Shown here piece by piece: positions 49,358-59,100 of a stretch of DNA of 64,000 nt. Both the position numbers and the translations under genes were made by a program. Position 1 is the first letter of the stretch. Each line of letters opens with the position of its first letter. The stretch is taken from contig NC_087072.1 of assembly GCF_026151205.1 (NCBI RefSeq), positions 722,875 to 786,874 of the forward strand, given 5' to 3'. The DNA comes from Bolinopsis microptera (Eukaryota > Ctenophora > Tentaculata > Lobata > Bolinopsidae). The notes beneath the pieces were generated by a model. That model ran no database searches. It worked only from the letters and a program-made list of their open reading frames with translations, and had not been told where the DNA came from.

Positions 49358-50342
49358 ACGGAGCGGGGTCCGAATTATAACAGTATTACAAAATAAATGC
49401 AATAAATATTTATTGAGGTGAACTTCCGTAGAGAGCAAGTTTTCGGTTATTATTATTATTATATATATACTAGTGTATATATATATATATATATACAATA
49501 TATATATCTTAATATATCGTATATAAAGCGAGACGATATACATTATATGTAGGTATATATAATTATATATATATATATTTTATTTATTTATGTATATAAA
49601 TTGTGGGTGGCGTCGTCTGCTGACAGTGCTCAATCGGCAAGCTGAGAGCTAGATACAGTTGTCACTGATGATATCATGGTTTGGTATCATGATTGAAACA
49701 TTTGTCTGACTCTTGAACCGTTCGTTTCAATTTGTATTATATATATATCCATACCATTTTACTGACACCACGGCATCAACTTTAACACGACTTTCCGCAA
49801 AAACCGTAAAAGATATACAACTTAAAATAAAAAATTGGCCAAGGAATAAGAATTTTAGTGCCCAAAATTTGGACCCCCAAGTGGTGTCAAAAACGCGAAT
49901 TAAATAGGCAATAATTATTTTAGTTTCTTGAGTTTTGACATCATTTTAGGGTTGGACGGGTTCGTGCTAAATATAATGGAATTATTATAATAAATATAAT
50001 GGTATAATTATCTTAAATATAATAGTATTATAATAAATATAATAGTATTATTATTATAAATTTAATGGTATTTTTATAATAAATATAATGGTATTATTAT
50101 AATAAATATAATGGTATTTGGTTTCTTGGTGTGTTTTGAGGGATGTTGCTCAAATTAGGAATTTCCAAATTTAATACAAGCTACGGCAACAAATATTGAT
50201 ATTGCAGAATCATGCAAACTCCTCTCGAGAACATTTGTTCGGTAATTAAATAATAATATCAAATATATTCAATCCGCAGAAGTGTACAGTTAATCAAAAT
50301 GGCTGAGGAATGCACAGATCTATGATCATATCATCGATATAC
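49358..50342. other. AT microsatellites and repeats after MED12 exon I
   Basis: TA runs at 49,460-49,580 and TAATAAATATAATGGTATTA repeats at 49,975-50,120. No MED12 exon found. Confidence 0.7.
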
Positions 50343-53300
50343 TAGTAAGGGGAAAAGTGGTCGATTTAAGGGTTCCGTTGGATTTGAATGTTCACAAGGA
50401 TTTCTCAACGGAATATGGTAGTTAGGACCCCTACGAACATAATTAGACTTGTTGCCAATTTTGTATCTCAACAGAAACACCACTTTTACCACTTTTTACC
50501 ACCTTTGTACCACCTTTCTGGTTTGCCAAATATCTTTAGTTGTGAACGTCGTAGAAGGCTGCAAATTAACCTAGAATGTTTATCTTATCAAGGAGTAAAA
50601 CTTTTGTATGAAAAATTGTTACATTGGACAATCAGCTAATTGGATAATTACCAATTAGTTAATCACCAAAAAAAGTGAAAATTTTTTATTGGCTCAAAAT
50701 GATTGAAATCGTTTGAAACACGGAGAAATGTAGTTTTTAGAAAAACTTCAAAAATTTTTCACTTACAATTTTTTTTCGAGACTTGGAAAAAAGTTTGAAA
50801 ATTTGAAAATATATTATTCCGCCAAAAGTGATCGAATTGCATGAAACGTGGATAAAAATGCTTTGCAGAAAAACTTCGAAGATTTTTAGATTGGGGAATA
50901 CTAAAATCATCAATATTTGAAGTTGGAGTTCAGTAAATCTCGACATATTTTATTAATTAGGAATGGCTTAGCGGAAAGGGCTGAACCTGAAAAAGGTTAA
51001 CCACACAATATTAGAGTTTCATAACTAATTACAATACAGCTTTATCAAATTCCAAATAAAGAAACAGCACAAAAGGACCATTTAAGATCGAACCGATTTT
51101 ACCTGCTGTACTATCATTTTATTGATTTCAATGATCAAAACCTCTGTACCGTCAATCTTGCCAATCTATACCGGGTATCTGAATGTACCGGACCTCTTAT
51201 TTACTTCTATAATTAGACACAGTTGTGCAAGAAATGCGATTTCTCACAGGGGTTTCTTTTAACTGTGCACTTTTTGTCACTCTCGCAAGAGGCCCGGTAT
51301 TATAGGGGGGGTATAGGAAGCGAGTGTAAATCTACCTTTCATCATCCACTGTGGCTTTTTTGCCTTGTGAATGCGCATGCCGCTTCGTTTGCTATGCCAG
51401 AATCCAGATACCTCAAATAACCCTCATATCTCATTGCCAGGGTCGGGATAGAGCTGGAGATAGCATCGAGAGGTTGCTAGAAATAGCTAGATTTAGAGTA
51501 AACTGGTGGTAGCTAGGTGGTGCTAGCATGGATGTAGCAGAACGTAGCTACACGGGGTTTCATTGGAGTTGGTTATTTTAATGGCCAAAGAGTGCCGGAA
51601 CTAAAGTTACTTAAGATTGCAGTTGAGGGGCACTCCTGGGGCAGTGTAAACCACGGTGTAATCAGGGATACAGAGCTACAGTGCAGGAGTACTGCAAAAG
51701 AACAGTGCAAGTGATACAGTCTGCAACAGTAAAACGCCGAAGAAGGAGATTAGATTGCGGCTGCAGAGGAGGAGAGGAGCTGGAACCTGATTGTGTTTGT
51801 GTTGAAAGAAGAGGAGGAAGAAGAGTTTCCTGCTCTAGTAACTGCATTTTTTGGAAGAGGTGGGGTGAGAACTTATTTTCAAGCGACAAGGGTGGGCTGG
51901 AAGCAACCAGGTACAGCTATCCGACCTATTAAGATCACCGTCCTGAGCTTAACAGCCTTTCATCAGAATCTGATGAAAACAGAGAGACTGACCCACCCTT
52001 TTTAGATACAACGAAACCCTTTATATAAATCGACTTTTCCGCATGAATTACTTCATGGTATCTTCTTATCAAGGCTACAGACCTTGCCGTACCGGATTTA
52101 TTGATCAAAGTGAGTCTCTTTAGCCCTCTTCTTCATCATGTAGTACGTTCTGCTACCTCCATTTTAGCACCACCCAGCTTCCATCAGTTCACTCTAAGTC
52201 TAGCTTCTTCGGCGTTTTACTGTTGCAGACTGTATCACTTGCACTGTTCTTTTGCAGTACTCCTGCACTGTAGCTCTGTGTCCCTGACCACACCGTGGTT
52301 TACACTGCCCCTCAACTGCAATCTTAAGTAACTTTAGTTCCGGCACTCTTTGGCCATTAAAATAACCAACTCCAATGAAACCCCGTGTAGCTACGTTCTG
52401 CTACATCCATGCTAGCACCACCTAGCTACCACCAGTTTACTCTAAATCTAGCTATTTCTAGCAACCTCTCGATGCTATCTCCAGCTCTATCCCGACCCTG
52501 GCAATATGATATGAGGGTTATTTGAGGTATCTGGATTCTGGCATAGCAAACGAAGCGGCATGCGCATTCACAAGGCAAAAAAGCCACAGTGGATGATGAA
52601 AGGTAGATTTACACTCGCTTCCTATACCCCCCCTATAATACCGGGCCTCTTGCGAGAGTGACAAAAAGTGCACAGTTAAAAGAAACCCCTGTGAGAAATC
52701 GCATTTCTTGCACAACTGTGTCTAATTATAGAAGTAAATAAGAGGTCCGGTACATTCAGATACCCGGTATAGATTGGCAAGATTGACGGTACAGAGGTTT
52801 TGATCATTGAAATCAATAAAATGATAGTACAGCAGGTAAAATCGGTTCGATCTTAAATGGTCCTTTTGTGCTGTTTCTTTATTTGGAATTTGATAAAGCT
52901 GTATTGTAATTAGTTATGAAACTCTAATATTGTGTGGTTAACCTTTTTCAGGTTCAGCCCTTTCCGCTAAGCCATTCCTAATTAATAAAATATGTCGAGA
53001 TTTACTGAACTCCAACTTCAAATATTGATGATTTTAGTATTCCCCAATCTAAAAATCTTCGAAGTTTTTCTGCAAAGCATTTTTATCCACGTTTCATGCA
53101 ATTCGATCACTTTTGGCGGAATAATATATTTTCAAATTTTCAAACTTTTTTCCAAGTCTCGAAAAAAAATTGTAAGTGAAAAATTTTTGAAGTTTTTCTA
53201 AAAACTACATTTCTCCGTGTTTCAAACGATTTCAATCATTTTGAGCCAATAAAAAATTTTCACTTTTTTTGGTGATTAACTAATTGGTAATTATCCAATT

Positions 53301-53585
53301 AGCTGATTGTCCAATGTAACAATTTTTCATACAAAAGTTTTACTCCTTGATAAGATAAACATTCTAGGTTAATTTGCAGCCTTCTACGACGTTCACAACT
53401 AAAGATATTTGGCAAACCAGAAAGGTGGTACAAAGGTGGTAAAAAGTGGTAAAAGTGGTGTTTCTGTTGAGATACAAAATTGGCAACAAGTCTAATTATG
53501 TTCGTAGGGGTCCTAACTACCATATTCCGTTGAGAAATCCTTGTGAACATTCAAATCCAACGGAATGCCACTTTTCCCCTTACTA
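50343..53585. mobile_element. long-arm inverted repeat (foldback element candidate)
   Basis: Arms 50,343-51,749 and 52,207-53,585 (about 1.4 kb) are near-identical reverse complements around a roughly 457-bp spacer; peptides read in one arm recur exactly on the other strand. Small indels differ (about 10 bases near the left tip; 11 bases near 51,630). Tips read TAGTAAGGGGAAAAGTGG, and TAC flanks both sides, a possible 3-bp target-site duplication. A 65-bp piece of the right arm recurs diverged at its inner edge (52,140-52,206). I find no transposase. The spacer has an open 70-codon stretch of no recognised family. It could be a nonautonomous DNA element or an inverted duplication. Confidence 0.85.
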
Positions 53586-54165
53586 TACGTTTCTTCAAAC
53601 ATTTCAACCTTCATCGTAACTTTCTACGGTATGGTTCTGAAAACGATCCTTTAGGGTTAGACGAGTTCCTGCTAGTCTAATATAATACATAAAGTGATAC
53701 ATGATCCATAAATCTCCTAATTCTGTCTTCTTGGATCTCCCTTATAGAAATTGAGATCTGTATATTCTCTCACATCTTGTGAAATAAAACTATCTTCATT
53801 AGTGAAACAAAAATCAATTAATAACAACTCAAATTATGTACATAAATATGGATAGATCTTTATTCATTCCACACAAGCCCCTATTTCTGTTCATCCCGCA
53901 GAAAAAGGAGAATCCTCAAAAGTAGACTAAATTTGTCGTTCTTAAGGTAAATGGAATGGAAAATGGTCTCGAAAAGTCGAAAAATTTGACTAAAGTTGTT
54001 GTAGACTAACAATTTGCGAAATTTGTTACTAACATTATGGTAACCAAAATTATGGTAACCAAATTTATTGGCCCTAAGAGAAAGTATCAATTTTCTGCTC
54101 AAATTACGCGTGAAAATTCCCAGTACAATATGTGTAAATAATCAAACTAAAATGATTAACAAAGA
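53586..54165. other. 3' flank of the transporter gene
   Basis: Holds the presumed 3' UTR (- strand). 53,930-54,075 matches, in inverted orientation, the repeat at 33,648-33,790 (shared CGAAATTTG, AAATTTATTGG and TGGAATGAAAAATGG-like words), so a dispersed repeat overlaps the likely 3' UTR. Confidence 0.65.
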
Positions 54166-54726
54166 TTATCTGACAGAACTTTCGCCTGTGTCGTCCAACT
54201 TAATCTCCTTCAAACTCAACCGTTTCTGCTTCTCCGCGGTGATCTTGGAGAAGAAGATCCCGTACCCGAAGTAGATTATGAGCCCGACAATGCAGTAGAT
54301 AACCAGCTGTTTCAAGGCTACCACCTCCAGATGAAAGAGAAGCAGGAGGTTTACAAAGACTGAGAACCCCTGAACAAACGGTTTACCCGGACTTTTAAAA
54401 GACAGTGTCCCGTCCTCCTCTTGTGCCTTTAAAGGAATCTTGCATCTGATGAGAGTGAGACTGACTATCATGATGATAGCAAGGACCACCTCTGAAACAA
54501 TCACTGCAGTGGACTGTTCGAGGAATGCAGTGAGGAATGCCAACACGATGGTGGCCAGCAGGAAGACACACATGAAGATGATGAAGAGATGTTTTCTGGC
54601 GTGAGTCTTCTCTGCGGTCAGTGGAGTTTCCTCGGTTTCTTCCATATCTGGGTCCGTTAGGTCGTAGGAGAGGATCATTACTGCTAACGCTGTGATCACA
54701 AACACTGTCAGGGTTCCACCCGAGAT
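54166..54726 (-). CDS. CAT-type transporter exon 5 with stop
   Basis: Acceptor CCTCTCCAG; 186 codons then stop at 54,166-54,168. It begins ISGGTLTVFVITALAVMILS (human MSIGTLLAYSLVAACVLVL), has an acidic cytosolic loop DPDMEETEETPLTAEK, two helices, then the CAT C-terminal domain with LSFKSPGKPFVQGFSVFVNL and IVGLIIYFGYGIFFSKI, and a charged tail. Confidence 0.94.
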   Translation of the reverse strand: MSGGTLTVFVITALAVMILSYDLTDPDMEETEETPLTAEKTHARKHLFIIFMCVFLLATIVLAFLTAFLEQSTAVIVSEVVLAIIMIVSLTLIRCKIPLKAQEEDGTLSFKSPGKPFVQGFSVFVNLLLLFHLEVVALKQLVIYCIVGLIIYFGYGIFFSKITAEKQKRLSLKEIKLDDTGESSVR

Positions 54727-54911
54727 CTGGAGAGGTTTAGGTTAGTTTCAATATCTTAAAATATAGTGGCAATCAATAATCAATATCCATCATGTTTATA
54801 GAAATATGGATCATGGACGGAAATATTCTATGGTCAAAAATCAAGATTACAACTAAGATAAAATCATCTTATTATCTTTTAAACAACTCTAAAGTAACCT
54901 AAAGTAAACAA

Positions 54912-55362
54912 CTCACCATATGACTGAGGGTATCGAACTCGTACACGATACTGGACAGTATCCCCACCACGCTGCACACCACCACATTCCACATGGGCAC
55001 CAACCTAGTAACCTAGTAACCTAGTAACCTAGTAACCTAGTAACCTAGTAACCTAGTAACTCACCATATGACTGAGGGTATCGAACTCGTACACGATACT
55101 GGACAGTATCCCCACCACACTGCACACCACCACATTCCACATGGGTACCAACCTAGTAACCTAGTTACCTAGTAACCTAGTAACCTAGTAACCTAGTTAA
55201 CCTAGTAACTCACCATATGACTGAGTGTATCAAACTCGTACACGATACTGGACAGTATCCCCACCACGCTGCACACCACCACGTTCCACATGGGCACCAA
55301 CCTAGTAACCTAGTTACCTAGTAACCTAGTAACCTAGTAACCTAGTTAACCTAGTAACTCAC
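54912..55362 (-). repeat. three intronic copies of the transporter exon 4 end plus donor
   Basis: Copies at about 54,912-55,000, 55,059-55,148 and 55,208-55,297 hold the last 80 or so exon 4 bases and GTGAG, separated by runs of GGTTACTA(GG) (- strand). Six exon-part sites differ from the exon in one or more copies: CAC/CAT, AAC/AAT, AGC/AGT, GTG/GTA, TTC/TTT and ACC/ACA, all synonymous. Confidence 0.96.
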
Positions 55363-55604
55363 CATGTGACTGAGGGTATCGAACTCGTACACGATACTGG
55401 ACAGTATCCCCACCACGCTGCACACCACCACGTTCCACATGGGCACCTGAGTCCTCTTGTAGACACTGTTCAGGAAGGGGAACAGCAGGCCGTCCTCCGC
55501 CACGGAGTACACTACGCGGACTACTGTAGTTACAGTGCAGAGTCCGCACGAGAATACTGTGAAGATCAGCCCCGCTGTTACTACGTACTGTGGTAGTGTC
55601 AGTC
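55363..55604 (-). CDS. CAT-type transporter exon 4
   Basis: Acceptor GTCTCCCCCAG, donor CACATG|GTGAGT; two bases plus 80 codons. It reads LTLPQYVVTAGLIFTVFSCG, RVVYSVAEDGLLFPFL and ends EFDTLSHM. Both junctions are copied: the acceptor in a 53-bp array (55,605-56,052) and the last 80 or so bases plus donor three times in the downstream intron (54,912-55,297). Confidence 0.93.
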
Positions 55605-56052
55605 CTGGGGGAGACAGGTTCAGTTACCATGGTAACTCTGTAAGTCACATGTCAGTCCTGAGGGAGACAGGTTCAGTTACCATGGTAACTCTGAGGGAGA
55701 CAGGTTCAGTTACCATGGTTACTCTGTAAGTCACATGTCAGTCCTGGGGGAGACAGGTTCAGTTACCATGGTTACTCTGTAATTCACATGTCAGTCCTGG
55801 GGGAGACAGGTTCAGTTACCATGGTTACTCTGTAATTCACATGTCAGTCCTGGGGGAGACAGGTTCAGTTACCATGGTTACTCTGTAATTCACATGTCAG
55901 TCCTGGGGGAGACAGGTTCAGTTACCATGGTTACTCTGTAATTCACATGTCAGTCCTGGGGGAGACAGGTTCAGTTACCATGGTTACTCTGTAATTCACA
56001 TGTCAGTCCTGAGGGAGACAGGTCCAGTTACCATGGTTACTCTGTAATTCAC
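55605..56052 (-). repeat. 53-bp array carrying the acceptor of transporter exon 4 (about 8 copies)
   Basis: On the - strand each unit ends GTCTCCCCCAG|GACTGACA, i.e. acceptor plus the first 8 exon bases, preceded by GTAACCATGGTAACTGAAC. Some copies have CTCAG instead of CCCAG. Using an outer copy would read GGA CTG ACA and then hit TGA within one unit. Confidence 0.94.
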
Positions 56053-56162
56053 ATATTGGGACAGTGTTTCCAATGGAATATTTGAGTCTGCAGGTTCAAG
56101 GTTGGTGATGTATTTCTAGTGTGTAATGTGTATACTTATTACTTATATAGAGATAAGCTTAC

Positions 56163-56821
56163 CTTTACGTTTGAGAGATCCAATAAGACCTGTGTTTCCC
56201 CCGACCTCATACCACGGTTCAATGAAAGCGATGGAGAAAGCTGTTACCACGTACAGAACCAGCACTATCAGGAAGGAGCCCATGGTAGCCCGAGGGAGAT
56301 CCCGTTTAGGGTCCACGGACTCCTCCGCTAGAGTCACAACTGACTCCAACCCCACGAATGCGAAGAAAGCAGTCCCCGCTCCCGTCATGATGCCGCTGAA
56401 CCCGAACGGAGCGAACCCCGTCCTGCCGTCCGCTGGATTAACCACTCTGGAGAGGTTAGCAACATCTCCGTTCACCAGCGCCACTATGTTGAAGGTTAGC
56501 AGAGATATCGCAGAGACCCCAGCTATGGCAATGTTGAGATAGGACACTGTCTTTATTCCTGCCATGTTGATAGCCATGAAGAGGAGCATGATACCAATAG
56601 CGATCAGATCTGTGTGTAGCAACCAGTCAGGAAAGTTTGAGCTCTGCCATTCTTGGACAGTCCCATTAATGAGGAACTTGTCGATGTTGTCAGACAGTCC
56701 CAGGGTTAACATTGGGGCCTGAATGATCAGCTCTCCGATCAGGAAGAAACCGGAGATGGCAGCTGCGAGTTCTCCCATTGAGAAGTAAGTGTAAACGTAG
56801 GAGGAACCAGTGCAGGAGTAC
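56163..56821 (-). CDS. CAT-type transporter exon 3
   Basis: Acceptor TAACATCAG (upper end), donor CGTAAAG|GTAAGC (lower end); one base, 219 codons, one base. It begins YSCTGSSYVYTYFSMGELAA (human [20 protein letters not shown]), includes an extracellular loop with sequon NGT, and FAPFGFSGIMTGAGTAFFAF, FVGLESVVTLAEESVDPKRD and PRATMGSFLIVLVLYVVTAF. Its acceptor and first 44 or so bases recur three times in the upstream intron. Confidence 0.95.
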
Positions 56822-57436
56822 CTGATGTTAAAATATTGTGAGGATTCATGTGACCTAGTAACCTGGTAACTTAGCAACCTAGTAACCTAGTATTTAGTAA
56901 CCTAGTAACTTAGTAACCTAGTAACTCAGTAACCTAGTAACCTAGTAACTATGAAGAAGTAAGTATAAACGTATGAGGAACCAGTACACATGCAGGAGTA
57001 CCTGATGTTAAAATATTGTGAGGAGTCATGTGACCTAGTAACCTAGTAACCTAGTAACTTAGCAACCTAGTAACCTAGTATTTAGTAACCTAGTAACTTA
57101 GCAACCTAGTAACCTAGTATTTAGTAACCTAGTAACTTAGTAACCTAGTAACTCAGTAACCTAGTAACCTAGTAACTATGAAGAAGTAAGTATAAACGTA
57201 GGAGGACCCAGTGCAGGAGTACCTGATGTTAAAATATTGTGAGGAGTCATGTGACCTAGTAACCTAGTTACTCAGTAACCTAGTAACTTAGTAACCTAGT
57301 AACCTAGTAACCTAGTAACCTAGTAACCTAGTAACCTAGTAACTATGAAAGTATGAAGAAGTAAGTATAAACGTAGGAGGACCCAGTGCACATGCAGGAG
57401 TACCTGATGTTAAAATATTGTGAGGAGTCATGTGAC
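56776..57436 (-). repeat. intronic copies of the transporter exon 3 acceptor and start (three plus the exon)
   Basis: Copies near 56,956-57,006, 57,184-57,230 and 57,358-57,410 hold AACATCAG|GTACTCCTGC and about 44 exon bases, with CCTAGTAA runs between. Exon-part differences: TCC/TCA, GGT/GGG and TAC/TAT (all synonymous) and an in-frame 6-base insertion in two copies. Confidence 0.95.
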
Positions 57437-57596
57437 CTGCTCGAACAGCTTTAGTCAAGTTTAAAATATAGTACAGAATGGGACAGAATATAATAGATAA
57501 ATATACTGTACTAGCATATGATAAAAAGTTTCGCCGATTTCATTATAATTTCAAGTTAAATGTAAGATCTGAGTTGTTGTTTCTTCAAACGCTTAC

Positions 57597-57720
57597 CTGG
57601 CAGCAAGATCACTGTAGCATAACACGGACAAGGCAGCAGCTAGACCGGATATCAGATAGCTGATACACGTGGCAGGTCCTGCCATTGACTGCACAATCGC
57701 CGGGGTTATCACAAATATCC
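57597..57720 (-). CDS. CAT-type transporter exon 2
   Basis: Acceptor CATTTTGCAG, donor GCCAG|GTAAGC; two bases, 40 codons, two bases. It encodes the rest of TM1 (IFVITPAIVQSMAGPA) through TM3 (LAAALSVLCYSDLAA). Residue 85 is Asp where characterised CATs have a conserved Glu important for cationic substrate transport. Confidence 0.92.
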
Positions 57721-57885
57721 CTGCAAAATGATTTGAATCACTCAATTGAGCAACACCTTTAGTAACCTAGTAACTCAGTAACCTAGCAACACCTTGTTCA
57801 TGAGCAGGAAACATTTATTTTACATTTCACGGATCACCTTTTATTTATTTACATATCACTTCCTGTTTAAGTAAGTGGTAAGTAC

Positions 57886-58027
57886 CTGCTCCAAGCATGT
57901 GGGCAATGCCCTGAACAATAAGTGGGAACAGAGTCAGACATCTCTTGAGCTCTGTCTTTCCTCCTGTGTCTAACTTCACTTGGAACAGTCTCTCTAGTAT
58001 ACCAGGTGCTCTGAAGTTGTAACCCAT
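57886..58027 (-). CDS. CAT-type transporter exon 1
   Basis: Starts MGYNFRAPGILERLFQVKLD and ends IAHMLGA plus one base at donor GCAG|GTACTT. It covers the cytosolic N-terminus and the start of TM1; ELKRCLTLFPLIVQGI matches RLSRCLNTFDLVALGV of human CAT1. An in-frame TGA lies three codons before the ATG. An AG at TCTGATCAG just upstream could be an acceptor for a noncoding 5' exon. Confidence 0.88.
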
Positions 58028-58798
58028 TCCTGATCAGAAGGATCGTTAAACCTTCATTGCAAACGCTTATATATAACTATGTCGCAATAAATATTTGTTC
58101 ATTTGTACGGAAGTTGCCGTTCAGATGATGAGGAGTTGAGGGTCATGGGGATTGTCTCATCCCCCCCCCTCCCCCCCCCCCCCCCCCCCCCTCCGCACTG
58201 TTTGAACATGGAGCTTGTCTCGACTTTCTCGACAAGAGTTAAGTAGCTTGTCAGTTTCATGTTTCATGTCTCTTGGTATCATGCAGTATTTAAGAGATCA
58301 GGAAATAATCGTCGACGTAACCAAAATTTCACAAATTCTCGTATTGCTAGATTTCAATCCTGAAAGCAAATTTCCCGAAAATTTCCCAAGGGCCCACAAT
58401 CTACATGCCTTTCTGGAACCACACTTATTTCGCAGAAGCTGCTGGCAGGCCTTTATATATGCATCAAAACTCATATTGTTTGAATCGTTCTTTTAATTGA
58501 TCTCTATTCTTCGCCTGCCGAGTGCAGATAGATTCATGAAAGAAAAGCGACGGTAAGAAAAATCTGGGGAATGTAAAGAGCCAAACTTTCAACGTTATTT
58601 TCACCTATGATTTTATAATGGAGTGAAACCACAATACAACTTGAAAGACGACCTGACGCCACAAGCTGTATCAATAGATCGAAACAAAACCAGCCAGCTT
58701 GAAGATGAAATGTCAAAACTCAAAACACAGATTAATAAAGATTTTATTGTTCTGCACTAACTGGAACACAATGAGAGTGAGCAGCTGGTTGCGCAAGC
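58028..58798. other. transporter 5' flank
   Basis: A C run at 58,160-58,192 and unique sequence. A 93-codon + frame at 58,215-58,496 resembles nothing I know. No promoter motif can be called. Confidence 0.5.
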
Positions 58799-59022
58799 TA
58801 ACAACACGCCTCACAACACGCCTAACAACACGCCTAACAACACGCCTCACAACACGCCTAGCAACACGCCTACCAACACGCCTAACAACACGCCTAACAA
58901 CACGCCTAACAACACGCCTAACAACACGCCTAACAACACGCCTAACAACACGCCTAACAACACGCCTAACAACACGCCTAACAACACGCCTAACAACACG
59001 CCTAACAACACGCTTCAAACCG
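58799..59022. repeat. 12-bp minisatellite, about 18 copies
   Basis: Unit AACAACACGCCT. As 12 is a multiple of 3 it gives an open TTRL or RRVV repeat on either strand; no other sign of coding. Confidence 0.97.
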
Positions 59023-59100
59023 AGTACTGAGGTTCACACAATGTAAAGATATTATAACAAGAGAATAAAACAAAGGGTTACGCGCCATGAAGGGAACACG

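Larger units (their letters stand above)
54166..58027 (-). other. cationic amino acid transporter (SLC7 CAT-type) gene, five exons
   Basis: Plasma-membrane APC-superfamily permease of the CAT branch (SLC7A1-A4 type), expected to carry Arg/Lys/ornithine. Five exons join in phase (142, 124, 659, 242 and 561 nt) to 575 residues plus stop, slightly shorter than vertebrate CATs (about 620-660). Landmarks against human CAT1 as I recall it: HMLGAGIFVI / STLGAGVYVL, MAGPATCISYLISGLAAAL / NAGPAIVISFLIAALAS, FAPFGFSGIMTGAG / FMPFGFSGVLSGAA, RVVYSVAEDGLLFPFL / RVIYAMAEDGLLFKFL, IVGLIIYFGYGI / LIGFIIYFGYGL. The TM3 glutamate in LCYGEFGAR is Asp85 here (LCYSDLAAR), so cationic specificity is not assured. 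Three exon junctions are tandemly copied into introns. Candidate AATAAA signals (- strand) lie at 54,064-54,069 and 53,859-53,864. Confidence 0.93.

Noticed and set aside
50388-53550. Paired small frames repeated on opposite strands (e.g. MCKKCDFSQGFLLTV)
   Set aside because: They mirror each other because of the inverted repeat; no domain or family resemblance.
58215-58496. 93-codon + strand frame upstream of the transporter
   Set aside because: Unique-looking but no recognised family, no splice context and no codon-bias evidence; kept only as a note.
58699-59046. Open frames of TTRL or RRVV repeats on both strands
   Set aside because: Product of a 12-bp repeat whose length is a multiple of three; open on both strands, so not evidence of a gene.
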